From the NCBI RefSeq assembly GCF_900142985.1, contig NZ_LT670849.1:4232501-4296500 (forward strand): a DNA stretch of 64,000 bases. The letters run 5' to 3'. Source of the stretch: Bradyrhizobium erythrophlei. Lineage in GTDB: Bacteria; Pseudomonadota; Alphaproteobacteria; Rhizobiales; Xanthobacteraceae. The position numbers were made by a program, and so were the translations under genes. The notes beneath the pieces were generated by a model. The model did no database searches. It had not been told where the DNA came from and saw only the letters and a program-made list of their open reading frames with translations. Shown here in pieces: positions 23,536 to 32,209 of the stretch; the stretch's first letter is position 1, and each line of letters starts with the position of its first letter.

Positions 23536-24309
23536 ATGGACGGCGGTCTACAGCAAAGCAAGGTCCCCGAAGTCACTCTGATTTTCTGGCTGATCAAGAT
23601 ACTTGCAACGACGCTCGGGGAAACCGGTGGTGATGCGGTATCGATGTCGATGGACTTCGGCTATGCGCTCTCCAGTCTCTTGTTCATCGGCATCTTTTTC
23701 GTTGCGGTGGCCGCACAGATTTCTGCCAAATCTTTTCATCCGCTGCTGTACTGGTTCGTCGTGATCACGACCACGACCGCGGGTACGACGATTGCGGATT
23801 TCGCTGACCGCTCGCTTGGAATCGGTTATCCCGGCGGCGCTTCGCTGCTGTTCCTGCTCCTGTTGGCGTCTTTCACCTTCTGGTACAGCTCTGAGGGAGC
23901 CATATCGGTCGCGACCGTGACCGGGCCGAGGGTCGAGGCCTTCTACTGGGTTTCGATCCTGTTTTCGCAGACGCTTGGTACTGCGCTTGGCGACTGGATG
24001 GCCGATACGAACGGGCTCGGCTACGCGGGTGGGGCGCTGGTATTCTCTGCCGGCATTGCCGTCATCGCGGCAGCCTATTTCTGGACCAGTATATCCCGAA
24101 CGTTGCTGTTCTGGGCCGCCTTCATCCTGACGCGTCCGCTTGGCGCCACTCTCGGCGATTGGCTCGACAAGCCTGTACAGGACGGCGGTCTGGCCTTCAG
24201 CCGATACCATGCAACGGCGCTTCTCGGCGCGGCTATCCTTGCATGCGTTGCATTCCTGCCGCAGCGGGCTGGTCCGCATGCGGGCGAACCCGGTGCATCG
24301 CGTTCCTAG
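23536..24309 (+). CDS. Multi-repeat membrane protein, COG4705 type
   Basis: The 257-residue protein is almost entirely hydrophobic with about seven or eight membrane segments. A motif recurs four times: TTLGETGGD (26-33), TTAGTTIADFADRSLGIGY (80-98), TLGTALGDWMADTNGLGY (147-164) and PLGATLGDWLDKPVQDGG (201-218). Each lies at a membrane-segment boundary and carries acidic residues. It matches the uncharacterised COG4705 membrane family as I recall it. The repeated G-x-x-x-G-D units suggest an internally duplicated transporter or channel; the substrate is unknown. AGGA lies eight bases before ATG 23536. Confidence 0.78.
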   Translation: MDGGLQQSKVPEVTLIFWLIKILATTLGETGGDAVSMSMDFGYALSSLLFIGIFFVAVAAQISAKSFHPLLYWFVVITTTTAGTTIADFADRSLGIGYPGGASLLFLLLLASFTFWYSSEGAISVATVTGPRVEAFYWVSILFSQTLGTALGDWMADTNGLGYAGGALVFSAGIAVIAAAYFWTSISRTLLFWAAFILTRPLGATLGDWLDKPVQDGGLAFSRYHATALLGAAILACVAFLPQRAGPHAGEPGASRS

Positions 24310-24320
24310 GGGCAGGCAGC

Positions 24321-24350
24321 AAGATCAACGCAAGGATGCGTTGATCTTTT
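24321..24350 (+). terminator. Terminator between COG4705 gene and korB, overlapping the korB stop
   Basis: A 10-bp perfect stem (GATCAACGCA at 24323-24332, complement at 24337-24346), extendable to 12 bp with flanking AA/TT, has a four-base loop and is followed on the plus strand by TTTT. The stem overlaps the last codons and stop of korB (24325), so the same hairpin ends the rightward gene and sits in the 3' end of the leftward one. Confidence 0.75.
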
Positions 24351-25380
24351 CCAGCGCCGTCGTGCCGGGACAAAGCACATCGGCCTCGAGGCGATTGAGC
24401 GGCTGCTCCACCGTGTTGAGGTGGCTGTGCAGGTCTTCCGCATCGGGGTCGACGTAAAGCAGTCCAGTGACGATCTGCCCCTTGGCGGCATGTTTCTGCA
24501 AGAACGCCATCGCGCCGACGCGGTCATGCGCGTCGTAGTCGGCATCGATCTTGCGCAGCGCGATCTTGCTGCCGTCGTGCTGCTCGACCACCTGCACCGT
24601 ACCGGGCGCGTAATCGACCGAGATCGGCTCGCGGCCGGTCAGCACGTCCAGGCGATTCACCGCGTCGTTGTGCTCGCGCACATAATCGAAGCTCTTGGTC
24701 GAGCCGGCATGATTGTTGAACGCAATGCAGGGGCTGATGATATCGATGAATGATGCGCCCTTGTGTTCGATCGCAGCCGCGATCAACGGCACCAGCTGGG
24801 TCTTGTCGCCGGAGAAGCTGCGCGCCACGAAGCTCGCGCCGAGCTGAAGCGCAATTGCGACCAGATCGACCGCGTTGTCGGTATTGGTCACGCCCTTCTT
24901 GGATTTCGAGCCGCGGTCGGCGGTGGCCGAGAACTGGCCCTTGGTGAGGCCGTACACGCCGTTGTTCTCGACGATATAGGTCATGTTGACGCCGCGCCGG
25001 ATCGAATGCGCGAACTGGCCGAAGCCGATCGAAGCCGAGTCGCCGTCGCCGGAGACACCGAGATAGATCAGGTCGCGGTTGGCGAGATTGGCGCCGGTCA
25101 AAACCGACGGCATGCGGCCGTGCACGGTATTGAAGCCGTGCGAATTGCCGAGGAAATAGTCCGGCGTTTTCGACGAGCAGCCGATGCCGGAAATCTTCGC
25201 CACCCGATGTGGCTCGATCGAGAGCTCGTAGCAGGCCTCGATGATGGAGGCGGTGATTGAGTCATGGCCGCATCCGGCGCACAGCGTCGAAATCTTGCCT
25301 TCGTAGTCGCGATGGGTATAGCCGAGGCGATTCTTGGTCAGGCCCGGATGGTGGAATTTGGGCTTGGCGATATAGGTCAT
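24325..25380 (-). CDS. korB: 2-oxoacid:ferredoxin oxidoreductase, beta subunit (KorB-like)
   Basis: The 351-residue subunit binds thiamine diphosphate and a 4Fe-4S cluster. It shows LCAGCGHD, GIGCSSKTPDYFLG and the TPP/Mg motif GVSGDGDSASIGFGQ followed by NNGVYGLTKGQ. With the alpha subunit it decarboxylates a 2-oxoacid, probably 2-oxoglutarate, with CoA and reduces ferredoxin or a partner flavoprotein. The ATG overlaps the korA stop by four bases. Two-subunit KorAB enzymes of this form are usually oxygen-tolerant. The choice of 2-oxoglutarate over pyruvate rests on the two-subunit layout and context, not on a decisive residue. Confidence 0.88.
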   Translation of the reverse strand: MTYIAKPKFHHPGLTKNRLGYTHRDYEGKISTLCAGCGHDSITASIIEACYELSIEPHRVAKISGIGCSSKTPDYFLGNSHGFNTVHGRMPSVLTGANLANRDLIYLGVSGDGDSASIGFGQFAHSIRRGVNMTYIVENNGVYGLTKGQFSATADRGSKSKKGVTNTDNAVDLVAIALQLGASFVARSFSGDKTQLVPLIAAAIEHKGASFIDIISPCIAFNNHAGSTKSFDYVREHNDAVNRLDVLTGREPISVDYAPGTVQVVEQHDGSKIALRKIDADYDAHDRVGAMAFLQKHAAKGQIVTGLLYVDPDAEDLHSHLNTVEQPLNRLEADVLCPGTTALEKINASLR

Positions 25381-27224
25381 GACTTCACCTTGCGCAGCGG
25401 AGTCAGCTTGAGCTGATCCTGATGTTCGCCGATCGCGTTTGCGATGAAACGGGCGGTGATCGGCGTGCCGTCATAATGGCGGATCGGCACCAGCCGCACC
25501 GGATCGATGCCGTTCTCGTTGACGATCAGCGAACGAAGCTGGGCGTCGCGGTTCTGCTCGACCACATACACGAAGTCGTGGTCGGCGATGAAGCTCGCGA
25601 CGGAGGAGTGGAACGGGAAGGCGCGGATGCGCATGCGGTCGAGCATGTGGCCGCGCGCTTCCAGAAGCTGGATCGCCTCGTCCATCGCCGGCGCAGTCGA
25701 GCCGAAATAGAGCACGCCGTATTTGGTCGGCTTGGCGGCGTTGGCCTGCAACGGCCGCGGCACCATGTCCTGCGCGGTCTCGAACTTGCGCACCAGCCGC
25801 TGCATGTTGTCGGCGTAGACCGCGCCTTCTTCGGAGTATCGCGCGTAACGGTCGCGCGAGGTGCCGCGGGTGAAGTAGGAGCCTTTGGTCGGATGCGTAC
25901 CCGGATAGGTGCGGTAGGGGATGCCGTCGCCATCGACGTCCAGATAGCGGCCGAAGTCGCGACCCTCGTCGAGCATCTCGGCGGTCATCACCTTGCCGCG
26001 GTCATATTGCCGGGCATCGTCCCACTTCAAGGGACGGCTGAGCCGGTGATTCATGCCGATGTCGAGATCGAGCATCAGGAAGATCGTGGTCTGAAGCCGC
26101 TCGGCGAGATCGAAGGCTTGCGCCGCGAATTCGAAGGCTTCGGCCGGGTCTTCCGGAAACAGCAGCACGTGCTTGGTGTCGCCGTGCGAAGCATAGGCGC
26201 AGGCGATGATGTCGCATTGCTGGGTGCGGGTCGGCATGCCGGTCGAGGGGCCGGCGCGTTGCACGTTCATGATCACGGCCGGAATTTCAGCGAAGTACGA
26301 AAGCCCGATGAATTCGGTCATCAGCGAGATGCCGGGGCCGGAGGTCGCCGTGAAGGCGCGTGCGCCGTTCCACCCGGCGCCGACCACGATGCCGATCGAG
26401 GCCAGTTCGTCTTCGCCCTGCACGATCGCATAGTTGGCCTTGCCGGTTTTGGGATCGTGCCTCAGCTTCTTGCAGTGGGCGCCAAAGGCGTCCGCCAGCG
26501 AGGACGACGGCGTGATCGGATACCAGGCGCAGACGGTGGCGCCGCCATAGACTGCGCCGAGGGCTGCCGCGCTGTTGCCTTCGATGAAGATGCGGTCGCC
26601 GACCTTGTCGGCTTTCTTCACCTGCAACCCGATCGGGCATTTCAGGTTTTGCAGCGCCCAGTCGCGCCCCAGATGCAGCGCGTGGACGTTCGAGGATAAG
26701 AGCTTTTCCTTGCCCTTGTACTGCTCGGCGATCAGTTGCTCGATCAGCTTCGGGTCCATGTCGAGCAGCGCACACAGGCTGCCGAGATAGATGATGTTCT
26801 TGAACAGCTGGCGCTGGCGCGGGTCGGTATAGGTCGAGTTGGTGATCGCGGTCAGCGGCACACCGATCACGGTGATGTCGTCGCGGAATTTCGACTGCGG
26901 CAGCGGTTTGGTGGAATCGTAAAACAGGTAGCCGCCGGGCTCGATTCCGGCGACGTCCTTGTCCCAGGTCTGCGGGTTCATCGCCACCATCAAGTCGACG
27001 CCGCCGCGGGCGCCGAGATGGCCATCTTCGGTTACCCGCACCTCATACCAGGTCGGCAGGCCCTGAATGTTGGAAGGGAAGATATTGCGTGGGCTGACCG
27101 GCACGCCGTGGCGCAGGATGGAGCGGGCGAACAGTTCGTTGGCGCTCGCCGAACCCGAGCCATTGACGTTGGCGAAGCGGACGACGAAGTCGTTTACGCT
27201 GCTGATCGGGCTTTGGACGGGCAT
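25377..27224 (-). CDS. korA: 2-oxoacid:ferredoxin oxidoreductase, alpha subunit (KorA-like)
   Basis: The 615-residue protein carries a gamma-type domain (about 10-190; FANVNGSGSASANELFARSI, GARGGVDLMVAMNPQTW) fused to the alpha domain (about 200-610; EGNSAAALGAVYGGATVCAWYPITPSSSLADA, EDELASIGIVVGAGWNGARAFTATSGPGISLM). This fused form is the KorA of two-subunit enzymes. The ATG at 27224 has AGGA five bases upstream and overlaps the upstream gene by 31 bases; the open frame continues farther upstream, but only as a shadow of that gene. Confidence 0.88.
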   Translation of the reverse strand: MPVQSPISSVNDFVVRFANVNGSGSASANELFARSILRHGVPVSPRNIFPSNIQGLPTWYEVRVTEDGHLGARGGVDLMVAMNPQTWDKDVAGIEPGGYLFYDSTKPLPQSKFRDDITVIGVPLTAITNSTYTDPRQRQLFKNIIYLGSLCALLDMDPKLIEQLIAEQYKGKEKLLSSNVHALHLGRDWALQNLKCPIGLQVKKADKVGDRIFIEGNSAAALGAVYGGATVCAWYPITPSSSLADAFGAHCKKLRHDPKTGKANYAIVQGEDELASIGIVVGAGWNGARAFTATSGPGISLMTEFIGLSYFAEIPAVIMNVQRAGPSTGMPTRTQQCDIIACAYASHGDTKHVLLFPEDPAEAFEFAAQAFDLAERLQTTIFLMLDLDIGMNHRLSRPLKWDDARQYDRGKVMTAEMLDEGRDFGRYLDVDGDGIPYRTYPGTHPTKGSYFTRGTSRDRYARYSEEGAVYADNMQRLVRKFETAQDMVPRPLQANAAKPTKYGVLYFGSTAPAMDEAIQLLEARGHMLDRMRIRAFPFHSSVASFIADHDFVYVVEQNRDAQLRSLIVNENGIDPVRLVPIRHYDGTPITARFIANAIGEHQDQLKLTPLRKVKS

Positions 27225-28993
27225 GATGTTCCTGCATAGGTCATGTCGATCAAATACTTCTGCATGTCCCAGGCGCCGGTGGGACAACGCTCGGCGCAGA
27301 GCCCGCAATGCAGGCAGACGTCCTCGTCCTTCACCATGACGCGTCCGGTCTTGAGGTCGCTCGAGACGTAAAGATCCTGATCGGGATGAGACGAGGGCGC
27401 CTTCAGCCGTTGGCGCAAATCCGCCTCGTCGCCGTTTGGCGTGAAGGTGATGCAGTCCATCGGGCAGATGTCGACGCAGGCGTCGCATTCGATGCAGAGC
27501 GAAGTCGAAAACACCGTCTGCACGTCGCAGTTCAGGCAGCGCTGCGCTTCGCCCAGCGCCAGCTTGACATCATAGCCGAGCTCGACTTCGGCGCGGATGT
27601 CCTTTAGCGCGATCACCTTGTCGCGATGCGGCACCTTGAAGCGCTTGTCGTCGGAAATGTCGTTATCGTAGCTCCACTCGTGAATACCCATCTTCTGCGA
27701 AGAAATATGCACCTCGGGCAGCGGCCGTTCCTGCACGTCTTCGCCGGAGATCAGCCGGTGGATCGAGAGTGCGGCGTCGTGGCCGTGCGCGACCGCCCAG
27801 ATGATGTTCTTGGGGCCGAACGCGGCGTCGCCGCCGAAAAACACCTTGGGATTGGTCGAGCCCATGGTCTTGGCATCGACCTTCGGCATGTCCCATTTGT
27901 CGAACTCGATGCCGCAATCGCGCTCGATCCAGGGAAATGCGTTTTCCTGGCCAACGGCGACCAGCACGTCGTCGCAGTTGATCGTCTCGTGCGCCTCGCC
28001 GGTCGGCACCAGGTTGCGCTTGCCCTTGGCGTCGTATTCGGCCTTCACCTTCTCGAAGGTGACGCCGGTGAGCTTGCCGTTGTTGTGCACGAAGGCGACC
28101 GGCACCATGAAGTTGAGGATCGGAATATCCTCATGCATGGCGTCTTCCTTCTCCCAAGGAGAGGCCTTCATCTCCTCGAAGCCGGAGCGCACGATCACCT
28201 TGACGCTCTCGCCGCCGAGGCGGCGCGCGGTGCGGCAGCAATCCATCGCTGTGTTGCCGCCGCCGAGCACGATCACGCGCTTGCCGATCTTGTCGGTGTG
28301 GCCAAACGAGACGCTGGAGAGCCAGTCGATGCCGATGTGGACGTGGCTTGCTGCCTCTTTGCGTCCGGGGATCTCGAGTTCGCGGCCGCGCGGGGCACCG
28401 GAGCCGACGAAGATCGCGTCGTAATTTTCCGAGAGCAGTTTCTTGAGGCTGTCGATGCGGTGACCGGCCTTGAACTCGATGCCGAGGTTGAGGATGTAGT
28501 CGGTCTCTTCGTCGATGACGGAGTCAGGCAGGCGGAATTTCGGGATCTGCGTCCGCATCATGCCGCCGGCCTTCGGGTCCTGGTCGAACACGGTGCAGTG
28601 GTAGCCGAGCGGCGCAAGATCGCGCGCCACCGTCAGCGAGGCCGGCCCGCCGCCGATGATGGCGATTCGCTTGCCGTTCTTCGCAGCCGGACGCGGCAGG
28701 CGGCTCTTGATGTCATCCTTGAAGTCGGCGGCGACGCGCTTGAGGCGGCAGATCGCGACCGGATTTTCCTCGACCCGGCCGCGGCGGCAGGCCGGCTCGC
28801 AGGGACGGTCACAGGTGCGTCCGAGAATTCCCGGAAACACGTTCGATTTCCAATTGATCATGTAGGCGTCGCTGTAGCGGCCTTCGGCGATCAAGCGGAT
28901 GTATTCCGGAACGGGAGTGTGTGCGGGGCAGGCCCATTGGCAGTCGACTACTTTGTGGAAGTAGTCCGGCGCCGAGATGTCAGTCGGTTTCAT
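27194..28993 (-). CDS. GltD-like FAD/NAD(P) oxidoreductase with two 4Fe-4S clusters (KorC-like)
   Basis: This 599-residue flavoprotein resembles the glutamate synthase small subunit but has no large-subunit gene beside it. An N-terminal Cys cluster (C18, C22, C61, C65, C69) precedes the FAD motif IIGGGPASL (113-120) and the NAD(P) motif VLGGGNTAMD (242-251). A C-terminal ferredoxin domain has CIECDACVDICP (from 500) and CLHCGLCAERCP (from 560). As first gene of the korCAB operon it probably exchanges electrons between NAD(P)H and KorAB. A KorABC-type 2-oxoglutarate:NADP oxidoreductase is known from Azoarcus evansii. Direction and cofactor here are inferred. Confidence 0.84.
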   Translation of the reverse strand: MKPTDISAPDYFHKVVDCQWACPAHTPVPEYIRLIAEGRYSDAYMINWKSNVFPGILGRTCDRPCEPACRRGRVEENPVAICRLKRVAADFKDDIKSRLPRPAAKNGKRIAIIGGGPASLTVARDLAPLGYHCTVFDQDPKAGGMMRTQIPKFRLPDSVIDEETDYILNLGIEFKAGHRIDSLKKLLSENYDAIFVGSGAPRGRELEIPGRKEAASHVHIGIDWLSSVSFGHTDKIGKRVIVLGGGNTAMDCCRTARRLGGESVKVIVRSGFEEMKASPWEKEDAMHEDIPILNFMVPVAFVHNNGKLTGVTFEKVKAEYDAKGKRNLVPTGEAHETINCDDVLVAVGQENAFPWIERDCGIEFDKWDMPKVDAKTMGSTNPKVFFGGDAAFGPKNIIWAVAHGHDAALSIHRLISGEDVQERPLPEVHISSQKMGIHEWSYDNDISDDKRFKVPHRDKVIALKDIRAEVELGYDVKLALGEAQRCLNCDVQTVFSTSLCIECDACVDICPMDCITFTPNGDEADLRQRLKAPSSHPDQDLYVSSDLKTGRVMVKDEDVCLHCGLCAERCPTGAWDMQKYLIDMTYAGTSCPSKARSAA

Positions 28994-29103
28994 TCCTACC
29001 TATCCGCGCAAGCTTCCTGGTGGAAACAGCGCGGCCTTATTTTGTACGAACGCTCAGATCACGGCGTTCTTTCGGTTCTTAAATTGCTTCATCTGTTTAT
29101 CGC

Positions 29104-29132
29104 ATTAAAGCCCCAATCATGCTGATGTCCAA
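29104..29132 (-). promoter_or_regulatory. Candidate sigma-70-like promoter of the kor operon
   Basis: On the minus strand TTGGAC (29132-29127) and TTTAAT (29109-29104) are separated by exactly 17 bases in an AT-rich island. This would start transcription about 100 bases before the ATG at 28993. It is a pattern match only. Confidence 0.4.
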
Positions 29133-29253
29133 AGCCAATTTTGTTTGATCGTTCAGCTTTCCCGAATGAGTAGCGGATTTGTCGCATAAAGATTAATTTA
29201 TGTGGCGGTGCAGCATGAACGAATGCGCCGAACGTCGCAGGAAATGTTTCTTC

Positions 29254-29913
29254 TTATGAAATGTCGGCTTTGGCGATGTCCCAGAGCAGACGGTAGGAGC
29301 CGCTCGCAACGATGGTCATCAAAGGCCCGCACTTGTTCAACCGCGGAGCAATGAACTTTGGCGGGTTAGCGTCGGTGTGATCGATGAGCCAGAACCAGTC
29401 GCTGGTGCCCTCATCCGAAGCATTGCCGGTGAGGGGTCTTGAGAGCCGAGGGTCGCTTTCGAGCAGATGCATCGAGATCACACCATCAAGGCCGTCAGGA
29501 TCGAGTGCGTCGCGAAGGCGCGCACGCAGTTCATCTTCTTGTCCACGCGCTGGCCGCATGCGGACAATGCCGAGCCAGGCCGCGCGACCTTTGCCGCGGC
29601 TGATCGTGATGCGCGCCACGCTGCGGATCATGTTCTTGAAGCGCGCGATGTTTGCTTTCGACCAGGCAGTCTGGCTGGCAAGCGCCGCCCGATAGGCGGG
29701 GCTGTCGAGCACCTCGAAGGTTTCGGTCGAATAGAGGCTCAGATATTTCGGCATCGAGCTTTCTTCGGCGATGTAACGCCGCGCCTCGATGAAACCTTCG
29801 ATGGCGACACGCTCTTCGAGATGTTCGCGGTCGTACCAGCGGTTGAAGTCGGCCTCATCAGCGGCATCGACGTCCATCGAGGTCAGCAGCATGCCTTTTC
29901 CGGCGATTGGCAT
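29254..29913 (-). CDS. Conserved protein with ferredoxin-like (EthD/DUF4286-like) folds
   Basis: The 219-residue protein appears to contain two dimeric alpha-beta-barrel-like halves. The first starts with GKGMLLTSMDVDAADEADF, then NRWYDREHLEERVAIEGF and RRYIA, as in EthD or DUF4286 proteins. The second half begins near WLGIVRMRPARG. Such folds act in degradation of aromatic or xenobiotic compounds or as stress proteins, but no catalytic residue can be named. I prefer ATG 29913, preceded by GGGAGA, to a TTG at 29928. It is alone between the kor operon and a repeat. Confidence 0.6.
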   Translation of the reverse strand: MPIAGKGMLLTSMDVDAADEADFNRWYDREHLEERVAIEGFIEARRYIAEESSMPKYLSLYSTETFEVLDSPAYRAALASQTAWSKANIARFKNMIRSVARITISRGKGRAAWLGIVRMRPARGQEDELRARLRDALDPDGLDGVISMHLLESDPRLSRPLTGNASDEGTSDWFWLIDHTDANPPKFIAPRLNKCGPLMTIVASGSYRLLWDIAKADIS

Positions 29914-29930
29914 TTTGTGTTCTCCCAATC

Positions 29931-30030
29931 CTCATGGTGAGGAGGCGTGAAACGCCGTCTCGAACCATGAGGCCAAGCTGTTGGCCTCATCCTTCGAGAC
30001 GCTTGCTTTGCAAGCTCCTCAGGATGAGGG
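29931..30030. repeat. Intergenic palindromic repeat, family A copy 1
   Basis: This roughly 100-bp element has inverted arms: CTCATGGTGAGGAGGCG near the left end and CTCCTCAGGATGAGG at the right end, plus an inner pair CTCGAACCATGAGGCC / GGCCTCATCCTTCGAG around 29980. Related copies occur at 44684 and 58543. It lies between the 3' end of the pip gene and the start of the gene above, so it may fold in mRNA or act as a terminator-like element. Confidence 0.8.
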
Positions 30031-30035
30031 GGTAG

Positions 30036-31010
30036 CTAGCTTGCAATCCTCGACGCCACGTCGGCGATCGCCTTCATCACGGCGTTGCGCACGCCGGGAT
30101 CGTACAGCGTATGGCCGGCGCGTTCGACGACGCGAAGTTCGGCATCGACCCATCGCGACGCCAGCGCATGCGCGGTCGCGGGCGGACACAACAGATCATA
30201 TCGTCCCTGCACGATGACGCCGGGAATGCCGGTGAGCTTGCCGGCATCATCCAGCAGCTGGTTCGGCCGTATGAAGCAGTCATTGGCAAAGTAATGCGCT
30301 TCCATGAACGGCGTGGCGGGCAGCGCGCCTGACGATTTCAACAATGCGAGGTCCAGCCGCATCCGCGTCGGCGAATGTTCCGACAGGATTCGCTCGGTGT
30401 CGTGCCAGGCGCGGGCGAAGGGGGCATGCACCGTCGCATCGGCATCGAGAATGCGCCGCCAATAGGCTTGCAGCGGTTGCTTGCGCTCGGCTTCGGGCAG
30501 CAGGTCGATGAAATCATCGCTGAGCGCGGGATAAAACTGCGGCAGCGTCTTCAGGAATGCGGCGTCAAGCTCCGCGCGCGTACCGAGGAACGTCGCGCGC
30601 AACACGATGCCGGACACGCGGTTCGGACAGACTTGCGCATAAGCCAGCGCCAGCGTCGCGCCCCAGGAGCCCCCGACCACCAGCCAGCGCTCGAAGCCGA
30701 ATTTTTCGCGGATCGTCTCCATATCCGCGATCAGGTGCGGCAACGTATTGTGCTCACGGAAGCCTTTGGGGCGGCTGCGGCCTGCGCCGCGCTGATCGAA
30801 CAGCACCGCATGGAATCGTTCGGGATCGAACAGGCGGCGGTGATCGGGCTGGCATCCGCTGCCGGGACCGCCATGCAGATAGACGGCGGGCATACCGCCT
30901 TCGCGGCCGACGCTCTCGACATGGATTTCGTGGCCGTCGCCGACCGGCAACAGTTCGGACGTCAGCGTCGTAAAGGGATCGGCGCGTCCCACGCCCGCGT
31001 CAGGTGGCAC
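30036..31010 (-). CDS. pip: Proline iminopeptidase (prolyl aminopeptidase)
   Basis: This 324-residue alpha/beta hydrolase removes N-terminal proline from peptides. The oxyanion motif YLHGGPGSGC, the nucleophile elbow VGGSWGATLALAYAQ, and the C-terminal Asp and His in QGRYDLLCPP and ERAGHTLYD match the S33 family. I chose GTG 31010, which has GGAG seven bases upstream and gives the usual length; it overlaps the pqqE stop by 11 bases. This placement makes it the sixth gene of the pqqABCDE operon and suggests either a chance fusion of operons or a role in processing peptides there. Confidence 0.9.
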   Translation of the reverse strand: MPPDAGVGRADPFTTLTSELLPVGDGHEIHVESVGREGGMPAVYLHGGPGSGCQPDHRRLFDPERFHAVLFDQRGAGRSRPKGFREHNTLPHLIADMETIREKFGFERWLVVGGSWGATLALAYAQVCPNRVSGIVLRATFLGTRAELDAAFLKTLPQFYPALSDDFIDLLPEAERKQPLQAYWRRILDADATVHAPFARAWHDTERILSEHSPTRMRLDLALLKSSGALPATPFMEAHYFANDCFIRPNQLLDDAGKLTGIPGVIVQGRYDLLCPPATAHALASRWVDAELRVVERAGHTLYDPGVRNAVMKAIADVASRIAS

Positions 31011-32202
31011 TTTCCGTCTCCGGCGTGCCGCCCGCGAAATTGCGATAGATGAAGCGGTTGTGCTCGCCGGCCGCTTCGTCGGATGCGGCCTTGAAAATCC
31101 GCTCATGGTGCGGCGACAGCGTGCAGGCGGGGTCGGTATTGCCGGCGTCGCCCGTCAGCGCAAAGGCCTGGCAGCGGCAGCCGCCGAAATCGACCTCGCG
31201 AAATTCGCAACTCTTGCACGGCTCGGGCATCCAGCCGGTGCCGCGATAGCGGTTGAAAGCCTCGGAGTTTTGCCAGATCCAGGCGATCGAATGATTGGAG
31301 CGCACGGACAGGAATTCGAGCCCGGTGATGCTCTCGGCGGCGTGGCACGGCAGGATCTTGCCGGCCGGCGAGATGTTGAAGAATTGCCGGCCCCAGCCGC
31401 CCATGCATTTCTTCGGCCGCAGCGCGTAATAGTCCGGCACGACGTAATCGATCGCGAGCGTGCCTTTGAGGCGCGTCTGCGCCTCCTCGACGATGCGGCT
31501 CGTCTCCTCGATCTGCTCCAGCGTCGGCATCAGCGCGGCGCGGTTCTTCAGCGCCCAGCCGTAATACTGCACGTTGGCGACCTCGAGCCGGTCGGCATCG
31601 AGATCGACCGCCATCTGGATGATGTCAGGCAGTTGATGCAGGTTTTGCCGGTGCATCACGGCGTTCACCGTCAGCGGCAACTCGAGCTCGCGCGTCCATT
31701 TGGCGACTTCGAGCTTCTTGGCGTGCGCATTCTTGAAACCGGCGACGCGATCGGCCACGACAGGCTCGTTGCCCTGGAAGCTGATCTGAACATGGCAAAG
31801 CCCGGCATCGGCCAACGCAGCGAGCTTCTCGCGCGTCAGCATGACGGCCGAGGTGATCAGGTTGGAATAGAGCCCGACGTCGCTGGCATGCTGAACCAGT
31901 TCGACGATGTCCTTGCGCGCGGTCGGCTCGCCGCCGGAAAAATGGATCTGCAACACGCCGATCTCGGCGAGCTCGCTCAGGACCTTTTTCCATTCTTCGG
32001 TGCTGAGCTCGGTGCCGGCACGATCGAGCTCGATCGGATTCGAGCAATACGGACATTGCAGCGGGCAACGGTGGGTGAGCTCGGCCAGCACGGCCAAGGG
32101 AATCCCAAACGTCTCCGCCGTCGAGCGGCGGGATTCCAGCGCCGCCAGCCCGTCAGCGGGATCAGCAACAAAGGGATTCGCATCGGTCAGCGTCGGACTC
32201 AT
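31000..32202 (-). CDS. pqqE: PqqA peptide cyclase, radical SAM/SPASM protein (PqqE)
   Basis: PqqE links Glu16 and Tyr20 of the PqqA peptide, the first step of PQQ synthesis. The 400-residue protein has the radical SAM cluster motif C46-x3-C50-x2-C53 in HRCPLQCPYCSNP, and a C-terminal SPASM domain with cysteines in KKCMGGWGRQ, ILPCHAAE, PCKSCEFRE, GGCRCQ and DPAC for extra Fe-S clusters. ATG 32202 lies nine bases after the end of pqqD with a modest GAGAA ribosome site. The frame is open upstream inside pqqD, but that part is a shadow. Confidence 0.96.
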   Translation of the reverse strand: MSPTLTDANPFVADPADGLAALESRRSTAETFGIPLAVLAELTHRCPLQCPYCSNPIELDRAGTELSTEEWKKVLSELAEIGVLQIHFSGGEPTARKDIVELVQHASDVGLYSNLITSAVMLTREKLAALADAGLCHVQISFQGNEPVVADRVAGFKNAHAKKLEVAKWTRELELPLTVNAVMHRQNLHQLPDIIQMAVDLDADRLEVANVQYYGWALKNRAALMPTLEQIEETSRIVEEAQTRLKGTLAIDYVVPDYYALRPKKCMGGWGRQFFNISPAGKILPCHAAESITGLEFLSVRSNHSIAWIWQNSEAFNRYRGTGWMPEPCKSCEFREVDFGGCRCQAFALTGDAGNTDPACTLSPHHERIFKAASDEAAGEHNRFIYRNFAGGTPETESAT

Positions 32203-32209
32203 GATGTTC

